A stretch of 5,548 nucleotides of DNA from CAYSGL01 sp964520985 (GCA_964520985.1 CAZFPB010000050.1:1-5548), one strand, 5' to 3'. Shown: positions 1 to 4,839, numbered from the stretch's first letter. The notes: generated from the sequence alone by a model not told the origin. Translations and numbers: made by a program.

Positions 1-79
1 CATGCGCTCGCGACGGCTGTGGCCGGTGTTTTTGGAGGAGCTGACGGCGTTGACGTTGGGTGAAAGGCGGGTTGGTTGA
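1..79 (+). CDS. C-terminal end of an unknown upstream gene (partial)
   Basis: The frame starting at base 2 is open from the window edge to a TGA at 77-79. It encodes about 25 residues, with the readable part RLWPVFLEELTALTLGERR near the end. The stop overlaps the ATG of the next gene in a TGATG arrangement, the same junction seen before the integrase, which is the main reason to call it a gene end. An ATG at position 2 is in frame, but the true start probably lies outside the window. Too little is visible to name a family or function. Confidence 0.6.
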   Translation, partial: MRSRRLWPVFLEELTALTLGERRVG

Positions 80-498
80 TGTCGAACCTAGAAATCAACT
101 GGTGGGACAAGATGCGCGGCGACGGCACCGATCCAAACGACCCCGCCACCTGCTACGGCAAGATGATCCAGTGGATCGAGCTTGAGTCGCTTGTCCCAGA
201 TGGCCCGACCGGTGAAATGCTGGTGTTCATGTTCACCGATGGCGCGCGATTGGCCATCAGCGACGCTGGCCAACAGTGCTGCGAACACCGCTACCTGTCC
301 GCAGATGGCGACACGTTCGATCACTACATGGGCGCGAATCTGGTTGGGCTTGAACTGAAGAGCGCGCCCGATGGCGACGAGGACATTGTTTTCCTCGACG
401 TTCTGACCTCAGCCGGCACATTCACCCTCTCTGCTCACAATGAGCACAACGGCTACTACAGCGGCTTCGACATCATCGCGAGGGTCACGCTGCCATGA
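79..498 (+). CDS. DUF7448-like hypothetical protein
   Basis: This is a 139-residue protein of unknown function. The layout resembles DUF7448 phage/bacterial proteins: a beta-rich segment with a 'F.F.DG' pattern (residues 49-56), a QQCCE motif (65-69), where family members usually read QDCCE, an acidic 'DGD' turn, and a C-terminal HNGYYSGF (123-130) matching the family's SNGYYSE motif. The family match is from memory of the motif order and was not searched. I prefer ATG at 79, which overlaps the upstream stop as TGATG, over the in-frame TTG three bases earlier. A purine-rich AAAGG at 63-67 may be the ribosome binding site. No signal peptide or membrane helix is visible. The gene is first in a long run of overlapping genes and its stop overlaps the next ATG. 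Confidence 0.8.
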   Translation: MSNLEINWWDKMRGDGTDPNDPATCYGKMIQWIELESLVPDGPTGEMLVFMFTDGARLAISDAGQQCCEHRYLSADGDTFDHYMGANLVGLELKSAPDGDEDIVFLDVLTSAGTFTLSAHNEHNGYYSGFDIIARVTLP

Positions 499-683
499 CC
501 ACCGCCGCCATCTGCGCCGCCGCCTTCGCAGTCGGCGCCATCGTCGGCATCACCGCCCTAGCCATCCACAACTTCCGCCGCGGCATCCGAATCGCGACCG
601 AAGCGCAACGTGAGCAGCGGGCCAAGCGGGACAGGCATGGGCGGCTGAGGGTTGTGACGAATTGCAAGGGAGGGAAAGCGTGA
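495..683 (+). CDS. Small single-pass membrane protein
   Basis: This 62-residue protein has a hydrophobic alanine/isoleucine-rich helix at about residues 4-24. A strongly basic, polar tail follows (RRGIRIATEAQREQRAKRD). By the positive-inside rule the tail would be cytoplasmic and the N-terminus outside. The ATG sits in the stop of the previous gene (ATGA) and the stop overlaps the next GTG, so it is probably translated by coupling; the upstream GAGGG at 480-484 is only a modest ribosome site. Small one-helix proteins of this kind are common in phage genomes (lysis accessory, superinfection exclusion, host-membrane targeting), but nothing here picks out one of these. I do not recognise a family. 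Confidence 0.7.
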   Translation: MTTAAICAAAFAVGAIVGITALAIHNFRRGIRIATEAQREQRAKRDRHGRLRVVTNCKGGKA

Positions 684-976
684 ACACATCAGAACTGAGC
701 GACGACGAGCTGGCGAAAGTCATCGACTGGCAAATCCAGCGCATCGAAGCACTTGGCCAGCAAGAACACCGGATCGCGGCCGCCTACTTCAAGTCGCTTG
801 GCATCGAAGCGAATTGCCACGTCGGCACCGGAAAAAGTCTGACTCGTCGCGAAACACTGGAGTGGTTCGCAGGCCAGGTCATGGACGCGATGGAGCGCGG
901 TGACGTTCTGGCGCTCGGGCAGATGTTCCAGAGCCGGCAGCGGTTCACGGGCGTCGTTGAAGGAGGCATCCAGTGA
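680..976 (+). CDS. Unknown small helical protein
   Basis: I do not recognise this 98-residue protein. It looks soluble and mostly alpha-helical: an acidic N-terminus (SELSDDELAKVIDWQIQRIE), a central LGIEANCHVG stretch, and an amphipathic segment containing RRETLEWFAGQVMDAMERGD. No cofactor or catalytic motif is evident; the GTGKS near residue 54 is not a P-loop because the required GxxxxGK[ST] spacing is absent. The frame opens at a TTG at 662, but GTG at 680 is the better start: it overlaps the previous stop as GTGA and has a good purine-rich site (AAGGGAGGGA, 666-675) just upstream. The stop overlaps the next GTG. The role is unknown. Confidence 0.72.
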   Translation: MNTSELSDDELAKVIDWQIQRIEALGQQEHRIAAAYFKSLGIEANCHVGTGKSLTRRETLEWFAGQVMDAMERGDVLALGQMFQSRQRFTGVVEGGIQ

Positions 977-1494
977 AAACCCTCCTCCTCATCCTCGCCG
1001 CATCCCTGCTCGTTACCGCGCTCTTCCGTGCAGTCCTCCGCCTTGTCCGTGCCAATCGGGAAGAGCAGCGGGATACGGAGCCGTCGCCTGGTTTCTCTGT
1101 CCAGGCGCAATACGTGGAGCCGGGCATTCACCACCTGAAGACCTGGCCGCAGTTCTTCAAAGCGGTTGCATTCGGGTGCAAAACGTTTGAGTGGCGCAAG
1201 GACGACCGCGGCTTCGAGGTTGGCCACTTCCTGGTCCTGGAAGAGTGGGATCCGGAGAAGGCGGAATACACAGGCCGTCAACTCTTGGCGCGCGTCACCT
1301 ACGTGCTGCGGGACGGCTTCGACATCACTCCAGGGTACGCGGTTCTTGGGCTGCGCGTGTTGGACCAGCCGCCAAAGCTGAACCCAGACTTGCCGCCGCT
1401 GGACTTCGGCGAGTTGCCGGACGTGACGGAGGACGCGGTGGAAAGTGCAGCGAAGGTGTTGAGTGAGCCGCCGCCGAAGGGAGAGGTCGCGTGA
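973..1494 (+). CDS. Membrane-anchored DUF3850 (ASCH/PUA-like) protein
   Basis: This 173-residue protein has three parts. Residues 3-25 form a leucine/alanine-rich hydrophobic helix followed by arginines, suggesting an N-terminal membrane anchor with the rest in the cytoplasm. Residues about 52-130 match DUF3850: IHHLKTW, then FGCKTFEWRKDDRGFEVG, then LEEWDP...YTGR and GYAVLGLRVL. This family belongs to the ASCH/PUA-like fold, generally thought to bind RNA or modified nucleotides. The remaining tail is proline-rich and acidic, probably disordered. GTG at 973 is supported by a perfect AGGAGG at 961-966 and by GTGA overlap. An internal GTG about four codons before the domain is possible but has no clear ribosome site. 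Function in phages is unproven; the membrane anchor is unusual to my knowledge. Confidence 0.85.
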   Translation: MKTLLLILAASLLVTALFRAVLRLVRANREEQRDTEPSPGFSVQAQYVEPGIHHLKTWPQFFKAVAFGCKTFEWRKDDRGFEVGHFLVLEEWDPEKAEYTGRQLLARVTYVLRDGFDITPGYAVLGLRVLDQPPKLNPDLPPLDFGELPDVTEDAVESAAKVLSEPPPKGEVA

Positions 1495-1973
1495 CTCCAT
1501 CAACTGGCAGGGAGCGCATCAGTAGCCTGGTCGCAATGGAGACCGAGTACGCGAAAGGTATTGCGGACGGTCACCTGAAAGGTCGCGGGTCAGCCATTGG
1601 TAGCTGCTGCGACTTTCTTGCGGCCGGCATCGCTGCTGACCTTGATGAGCTTGAAAAGCTGAGAAGCACGGTGGCTGGTCTTGAAGAAGAACTGGCAGCT
1701 GCGCGCTCCGTTGGAACGGTGCAATACAGGGACGACCAATCTGGTGAGCGCTACCGGACGCTGCTCGCTGCAGCTGTCGAGTCGTCGGGCGTGGACGCCG
1801 CACTGGTCGACGTTCTCGTTACTGAGGACGGCCTGCGTTTCGTCTGCACGGCCAAGAGCGCCGTCTGTGAACACGCTCTAGCTCGCGCAGTAGGTGAGTA
1901 CATTCTGCGCCTTGGCCAAGGTCAGGTTCTCCCAAGCAAGGCTGCGGAGTTGGCGGAAAGCGAGGGGCAATGA
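1491..1973 (+). CDS. Unknown protein with a short coiled coil
   Basis: I do not recognise this 160-residue protein. The N-terminal third includes YAKGIADGHLKGRGSAIGSC, then a leucine/glutamate-rich helix at about 49-73 (LDELEKLRSTVAGLEEELAA) that is a likely short coiled coil and so suggests self-association. The C-terminal half reads as a mixed alpha/beta segment (ALVDVLVTEDGLRFVCTAKS) ending in a polar tail. No catalytic motif, signal peptide or membrane helix is visible. GTG at 1491 overlaps the upstream stop (GTGA) and is preceded by GAAGGGAGAGG at 1476-1486, a convincing ribosome site. The stop overlaps the ATG of the small zinc-ribbon gene. Confidence 0.75.
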   Translation: MTPSTGRERISSLVAMETEYAKGIADGHLKGRGSAIGSCCDFLAAGIAADLDELEKLRSTVAGLEEELAAARSVGTVQYRDDQSGERYRTLLAAAVESSGVDAALVDVLVTEDGLRFVCTAKSAVCEHALARAVGEYILRLGQGQVLPSKAAELAESEGQ

Positions 1974-2143
1974 CGAACGAAAAGCATCGCGAGCAACTCC
2001 AACCCGCATCGTTCAACGGCGTCGAGTTCCCAGTGAGCGCGCCGACTCTAACGGTCTGTTCCCACTGCTACTCCCGGCCACGTCACGACGGGTCGCGGTT
2101 GTGTGCGAGTTGTCAGGAGCAGGAAGTTAGGGGGACGCGATGA
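1970..2143 (+). CDS. 57-residue zinc-ribbon-like protein
   Basis: The frame from ATG 1970 runs to TGA 2141-2143 and encodes 57 residues. The C-terminal half holds two CxxC knuckles, CSHC (30-33) and CASC (45-48), separated by 11 residues including basic ones (YSRPRHDGSRL). This is the expected spacing for a small treble-clef or zinc-ribbon fold that could bind one zinc ion and nucleic acid or protein. Both ends fit the local pattern exactly: its ATG lies in the previous stop and its stop overlaps the next ATG (ATGA). Length is the only argument against it. The partner and role are unknown. Confidence 0.75.
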   Translation: MTNEKHREQLQPASFNGVEFPVSAPTLTVCSHCYSRPRHDGSRLCASCQEQEVRGTR

Positions 2144-2406
2144 CTCTGGACGAAGTGAAGGCGGCACTCAGCGCGACCGACATCATCTGGTACGGAAACG
2201 AACGAACGTTCGAATACATCGAAGTTGATGGCGAGGACGTGATCCTTGCCCGCGCTGGCGAATGGGACCTGGACCACATTGAGAAGGTCTCCAAAGCGCT
2301 CGGCGCCGATGCCATCGACGTCAACGGCGGCGGCTGCGAGTCCTGTGGCTACGGCGCAACCATCACGGTTCGCGGGATTCTTGCTGACGAGGAGTCCGCA
2401 AAATGA
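2140..2406 (+). CDS. Unknown 88-residue acidic protein
   Basis: No family is recognised. The protein is acidic and reads as alternating strands and helices: MTLDEVKAALSATDIIWY, a beta-like segment FEYIEVDGEDVILA, a helix around LDHIEKVSKALGA, and a glycine-rich GGGCESCGYG loop (about residues 63-72) before a last strand ITVRGIL. The lone CxxC is not paired with a second knuckle, so a zinc site would need dimerisation or the partner zinc-ribbon protein upstream; that is speculation. ATG at 2140 overlaps the zinc-ribbon gene's stop, and a TAGGGGG stretch at 2129-2135 may be the ribosome site. The stop overlaps the next ATG. Confidence 0.75.
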   Translation: MTLDEVKAALSATDIIWYGNERTFEYIEVDGEDVILARAGEWDLDHIEKVSKALGADAIDVNGGGCESCGYGATITVRGILADEESAK

Positions 2407-2696
2407 CCGTCGCCCAACATCGGCAACGGGCCACCAAGCGAGCTGGGCGGGCGCCGGTGGTGTTTGGCCGTCGACTGGCGCCAACGAAGCCGATCGACAG
2501 CGAACTCCGTGCGTGGCGTCGCAGGTCGGGAGAGATGCTCGTCCGCGTTGCTGAGTGGGAAGGCTGCGAATGGACCGCGGAGGTCATGTTTCGGACTACG
2601 CGTGTGCTCGATGTGTTCGGGAGCCAGGCCGGCGTGACCCGGGAGCTCGAGAGGTTTTTGAAGGCGCTGAAGCGGGCGACGGAGGTGGTTCCGTGA
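2403..2696 (+). CDS. Unknown basic protein, 97 residues
   Basis: I do not recognise this protein. The first 25 residues are strongly basic (HRQRATKRAGRAPVVFGRR), which would suit nucleic-acid contact. The rest looks helical with tryptophans at WRRRSGEMLVRVAEWEGCEW and ends in LERFLKALKRATEVV. No catalytic motif is visible. ATG at 2403 overlaps the upstream stop and has GAGGAG at 2389-2394, eight bases before the start, a good ribosome site. Its stop overlaps the GTG of the excisionase-like gene, so it is probably in the same transcript as the recombination genes. Whether it takes part in recombination cannot be told. Confidence 0.7.
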   Translation: MTVAQHRQRATKRAGRAPVVFGRRLAPTKPIDSELRAWRRRSGEMLVRVAEWEGCEWTAEVMFRTTRVLDVFGSQAGVTRELERFLKALKRATEVVP

Positions 2697-2953
2697 GCTC
2701 CCCCTACCTCACTCTCGCCGAAGCCGCGGAATACATCCGTGTGAGCCTGAGCACCTTCAAGAAGGAAGTGCGCCCAGTGGTCCCGTGCTGCCGCGTCGGT
2801 CGAAAGCCGGTGTTCCGCGCCACTGACCTCGATGCCTACATGACAGAGCACACCTACTTTACGACCCCGCGAGCTCGACGCGGCAAGGGTTCCGGCGAGT
2901 CTGCGTTCGCCAGCAATACCAATGCGACCAAGCTCTTCAAGGAGCTCGGCTGA
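2693..2953 (+). CDS. xis: Excisionase-like helix-turn-helix DNA-binding protein
   Basis: This 86-residue protein carries a winged helix-turn-helix of the excisionase/HTH_17 (MerR-like) type at residues 5-50. The pattern is YLTLAEAAEYIRVSLSTFKK (helix-turn-helix), then a basic wing CRVGRKPVFRATDLDAYM with the usual RVG/GR...F...DL.AY ending. The C-terminal 35 residues are basic and low in complexity. Such proteins bend attachment-site DNA and steer integrase towards excision; some act as transcriptional regulators. Placement directly before the integrase, with a TGATG overlap, makes a recombination directionality factor likely. The frame is open from 2555, but GTG at 2693 is the right start: it overlaps the previous stop and has GGAGGTGG at 2681-2688. 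The symbol is by role, not by homology to a named gene. Confidence 0.82.
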   Translation: MSSPYLTLAEAAEYIRVSLSTFKKEVRPVVPCCRVGRKPVFRATDLDAYMTEHTYFTTPRARRGKGSGESAFASNTNATKLFKELG

Positions 2954-4065
2954 TGGGACGCCCGGCGAAAGCTCCCAAGGCTGAGTGGTCCGGCAAGTTC
3001 TGGCGGTTGCGGTTCACGCACGACGGTGTGCGCCACGACTTCAAGAACATGACCATCCCGAAGGCGGCCAAGGCTCGCGCTTCCGCATGGGAGAACGAGC
3101 GATTGGAGTTCGTCTACTCGGGTCGCTGGAAGGACGAGCAGACCGAGGGCAAGGACCCGGCTTTCGCGCTCAAGAAGGCTTTCGCGATCTACATCAGCGA
3201 GAAGGCCGGCGGCGAGATCACCCAGAAGACTGCCGACAAGTACATCGAGTACTTCAACAAGCGGTTCTCAAAGCGCTGGCGGAAGCTGTCCGACGTCACC
3301 AAGGGCGCACTTGCTAGCTACCAGTCCGAGCGCCTGAAGGAGGTCAGCTACAAGACGATCCAGAAGGAGTTCGCTCCGATTCGGCAGGTGCTGAAGTTCG
3401 CCGAGCAGCGCGAATGGATCGCCCACATCCCGCGATTTCCCGAGGCCCCCGGCAAGTCCATCGGCACTCGGCACAAGCAAGCCCCGAGCGGCTACACGTC
3501 AGGGTTCACCGCTGAGATGGCGGTGGCGACGATCGCCAAACTGCCCAAGCTCACCAAGGCGGACCGCGGCACGGAGAACCGGTGGCCGCTCCAAGCTCAC
3601 TTCGAGTTCCAGTACGAGACCGGACTCCGCCCCGGCCTTCTCGACGGCATGCGCTACGGCGTCCACTGGCGGAAGGGCCAGACGTTCCTTCGCATCACTG
3701 CCGACATCGATAAGAACCGGTGGGCCCGCGACGTCCCCTTGACCCCCAGGGCTCTCGAGATCCTGGAGTCGGTCGAGCCCAAGGCCGACGGGCAGATGTT
3801 CGCCAAGCGCGACTACCGCGTGACCCTGCGCAAGGCAGCCGCCGACGCCGGGGTCCCCGACTTCATCGCCGAGAAGGTCCACCCCTACGACATCCGGCAC
3901 GCCCGGACGACCGAGTGGGTCAACGAGAGCAACCAGCCGCTCGGCGTGGCCTTCCTGGTCGGCCACAAGCAGATGACCACGACCAATCGTTACAGCCACG
4001 CGGACCAGAAGCAGGCCCGCGAAGTGCTGCGCTCTACGGCCAAAGACAAGGAAGGTGAACCGTGA
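2953..4065 (+). CDS. int: Phage tyrosine integrase
   Basis: This 370-residue site-specific recombinase would join phage and host DNA at attachment sites. Residues about 10-60 look like an arm-binding N-terminal domain (GKFWRLRFTHDGVRHDF), about 70-165 the core-binding SAM-like domain, and about 185-360 the catalytic domain. Visible catalytic positions are Arg226 (ETGLRPG), Lys254 (DIDKNRWARDVPL), Arg315 (PYDIRHART), His338 (FLVGHKQM) and the nucleophile Tyr347 (TTTNRYSH). The position that is usually the first histidine of the H-x-x-R box is Tyr312. Length is normal for phage integrases. The start overlaps the excisionase-like stop (TGATG) with AAGGAG at 2939-2944. Lysine is nearly always AAG. 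A terminator-like hairpin and a tRNA-Leu fragment lie just downstream, as expected for int-attP. Confidence 0.95.
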   Translation: MGRPAKAPKAEWSGKFWRLRFTHDGVRHDFKNMTIPKAAKARASAWENERLEFVYSGRWKDEQTEGKDPAFALKKAFAIYISEKAGGEITQKTADKYIEYFNKRFSKRWRKLSDVTKGALASYQSERLKEVSYKTIQKEFAPIRQVLKFAEQREWIAHIPRFPEAPGKSIGTRHKQAPSGYTSGFTAEMAVATIAKLPKLTKADRGTENRWPLQAHFEFQYETGLRPGLLDGMRYGVHWRKGQTFLRITADIDKNRWARDVPLTPRALEILESVEPKADGQMFAKRDYRVTLRKAAADAGVPDFIAEKVHPYDIRHARTTEWVNESNQPLGVAFLVGHKQMTTTNRYSHADQKQAREVLRSTAKDKEGEP

Positions 4066-4094
4066 GTAGTGGGGAATATTGTGGGGGCGAAAGC

Positions 4095-4145
4095 AAAACC
4101 CCCAGAGCCAGCCTTGTGGGCCAAACTCTGGGGGAAGCCTTTTTT
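4095..4145. terminator. Bidirectional intrinsic terminator-like hairpin
   Basis: A perfect 9-base-pair stem, CCCCCAGAG (4099-4107) with CTCTGGGGG (4126-4134), encloses an 18-base loop. On the + strand it is followed, five bases later, by six T (4140-4145), which could end the int transcript. On the - strand it is followed at once by TTTT (complement of 4095-4098), so it could also stop transcription arriving from the tRNA side. The - direction has the more canonical spacing. The large loop lowers stability a little. Confidence 0.72.
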
Positions 4146-4150
4146 ACCTG

Positions 4151-4202
4151 TGCGCAGGAGAGGGGTCGAACCTCCACGCCCTTGCGAGCGCTAGAACCTG
4201 AA
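4151..4202 (-). other. attP core: 3' half of tRNA-Leu(CAG)
   Basis: Read on the - strand this stretch folds as the 3' part of a leucine tRNA. It starts with the anticodon loop TTCAGGT (anticodon CAG, which reads CUG) and the 3' anticodon strand TCTAG. The long variable arm typical of Leu follows: CGCTC and GGGCG pair around a GCAA loop. The T-arm is GGAGG/CCTCT around TTCGACC. The 3' acceptor strand CCTGCGC and discriminator A complete it; CCA is not encoded. The 5' half is missing: the bases before the loop (CTGCC) do not pair with TCTAG, and no D-arm follows. Tyrosine integrases commonly use tRNA 3' halves as attachment cores, with exchange near the anticodon loop. Next to int, this is very probably the attP core and not a functional tRNA. 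Confidence 0.88.
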
Positions 4203-4241
4203 GGCAGTGCGAGAGCGAAAAAAGGCCTATATCCAGCAGGT

Positions 4242-4285
4242 TCAGAAGTCGCCAGAGGTCTAGGAAGGTCGTCAGAAGGCGCCAG
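4242..4285 (+). repeat. 14-base direct repeat, 30-base period
   Basis: TCAGAAGTCGCCAG (4242-4255) recurs as TCAGAAGGCGCCAG (4272-4285), 13 of 14 bases identical and exactly 30 bases apart, close to three helical turns. Both copies are preceded by AGGT within a few bases. They lie between the att core and the next gene, where excisionase or accessory-protein sites are often found. The first copy overlaps a CAGGTTC (4237-4243) that is the exact inverse of a piece of the core (GAACCTG, 4194-4200). Confidence 0.5.
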
Positions 4286-4288
4286 TAT

Positions 4289-4314
4289 TGGGGAAGTTCC
4301 CCACAATTCTGGGG
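4289..4314 (+). promoter_or_regulatory. Overlapping inverted repeats before the 4334 gene
   Basis: TGGGGAA (4289-4295) and TTCCCCA (4297-4303) form a near-perfect palindrome around one base, a possible operator. The same CCCCA (4299-4303) can instead pair with TGGGG (4310-4314) around a 6-base loop, so in RNA two hairpins would exclude each other. It sits 20-45 bases before the next start codon. No clear -35/-10 pair was found. Function is unknown. Confidence 0.3.
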
Positions 4315-4333
4315 CTGATTTTGGGGGCGCCAA

Positions 4334-4642
4334 GTGAGCCCTGTCCTCACCCGCTGGCGCACCCGCTGCCAGGCCGCCATCGAGACCGGCGACGGCCTAC
4401 CCGACATTGGCTTCTGGATGGTCCGCAATCCAGACCGGCGCCTAGTCCGTGGTCTACGTCGGGCGCTCGACGTAACAGCCGGGGCCGACGACCCCGACAA
4501 GGCGCGAAGCCTCGTCAATGAGGCGTTCGTTCAGAACTACTGCGCGTCCACTGGGATGTTCCGGGGCCTTCAGTTGGCCCTCACCTGGCTCGACCAAGAG
4601 CGCGCCACTGACGCCGCTCTCACCGCGGAGGCGTCCAAGTGA
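4334..4642 (+). CDS. Unknown 102-residue protein, first gene right of attP
   Basis: I do not recognise the family. The protein looks soluble and mainly helical: TRWRTRCQAAIETGDGLP, a central WMVRNPDRRLVRGLRRALDV with many arginines, then KARSLVNEAFVQNYCASTGM and a C-terminal helix LQLALTWLDQERATDAAL. No catalytic or metal motif stands out; the basic centre could contact nucleic acid. The GTG start has only a modest G-rich ribosome site (GGGGGCG, 4323-4329). A terminator-like hairpin separates it from int, so it may need its own promoter, but I cannot point to one. Its stop overlaps the next GTG, starting a new run of coupled genes. Confidence 0.7.
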   Translation: MSPVLTRWRTRCQAAIETGDGLPDIGFWMVRNPDRRLVRGLRRALDVTAGADDPDKARSLVNEAFVQNYCASTGMFRGLQLALTWLDQERATDAALTAEASK

Positions 4643-4839
4643 AGCCGAAGCTCGCCACCCCGCCCTCTGAGCCGGTCGAGTGGACGGTCTGGGTCAAGTC
4701 CTCCGTTCCGGGTTGTGACATCGGCGTCGACGTCATCGCCCAGACCGCATTCGAAGCGCACCGTAAAGCCTGCGTTCTGCTGACCAGTTCCCCTCCCTTC
4801 GGCTCCTGCGTCGTCGAGCGCGTTGGAGGTGGGAGATGA
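4639..4839 (+). CDS. Unknown 66-residue protein
   Basis: No family is recognised with confidence. The sequence begins with a polar stretch, then a likely beta strand VEWTVWVKSSVPG, a second strand DIGVDVIAQTA, a helix FEAHRKACVLLTS and a last short strand SCVVERVG. This strand-strand-helix-strand order suggests a small compact alpha/beta fold. GTG at 4639 overlaps the previous stop and has GGAGG at 4627-4631, a good ribosome site; the stop overlaps the next ATG. No signal peptide or membrane helix is visible. The role is unknown. Confidence 0.72.
   Translation: MKPKLATPPSEPVEWTVWVKSSVPGCDIGVDVIAQTAFEAHRKACVLLTSSPPFGSCVVERVGGGR

Larger units (their letters stand above)
4078..4327 (+). repeat. 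ATTNTGGGG repeats on both sides of the att core
   Basis: Three short direct repeats share ATTNTGGGG: ATTGTGGGGG at 4078-4087, left of the tRNA fragment, and ATTCTGGGG at 4306-4314 and ATTTTGGGGG at 4318-4327 on its right, the last two 12 bases apart. A weaker relative (ATTGGGGAA) lies near 4286. Their position on both sides of the core is what is expected for integrase arm-binding sites, but the repeats are short and G-rich, so the binding role is inferred. Confidence 0.45.
4066..4333. other. Attachment-site region (attP), probably non-coding
   Basis: This is the only sizeable gap in the gene run. It contains, in order, a G-rich repeat, a bidirectional hairpin, a minus-strand 3' tRNA-Leu fragment, a 14-base direct repeat spaced 30 bases apart, overlapping inverted repeats, and two more G-rich repeats. 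An open frame does run across it (4062-4337), but only about 47% of its third codon positions are G or C, far below the neighbouring genes. That, the hairpin and the tRNA fragment argue for non-coding DNA. Because both sides carry similar short repeats and phage-style genes, I read it as a whole attP site rather than one half of an integrated element. Confidence 0.75.

Noticed and set aside
784..1503. 239-residue open frame on the - strand
   Set aside because: It lies opposite three + strand genes with good ribosome sites and exact overlaps, one of them with a recognisable DUF3850 domain. The translation is arginine/cysteine-rich shadow sequence without motifs.
2203..2212. Perfect palindrome CGAACGTTCG as an operator
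   Set aside because: It lies inside a coding gene, is only 10 bases long and comes from a run of Asn-Glu-Arg-Thr codons; chance is a good explanation.
2555..2692. N-terminal extension of the excisionase-like gene up to 2555
   Set aside because: The extra residues (GRLRMDRGGH...) are the shadow of the 2403-2696 gene. The GTG at 2693 has a strong GGAGGTGG site and the usual overlap.
2363..2851. 162-residue open frame on the - strand
   Set aside because: It opposes the coupled genes at 2403-2696 and 2693-2953, has no ribosome site I can support, and resembles no protein family.
3499..3999. 166-residue open frame on the - strand inside int
   Set aside because: It is antisense to the catalytic domain of the integrase; long open antisense frames are expected in GC-rich genes, and the product shows no domain.
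4225..4232. TATAT-containing -10 promoter box before the 4334 gene
   Set aside because: No matching -35 element is found at a proper distance, so a promoter call would not be supported.
4151..4265. A complete, functional tRNA gene on the - strand
   Set aside because: The bases before the anticodon loop do not pair with the 3' anticodon strand and there is no D-arm or 5' acceptor strand, so only the 3' half is present.
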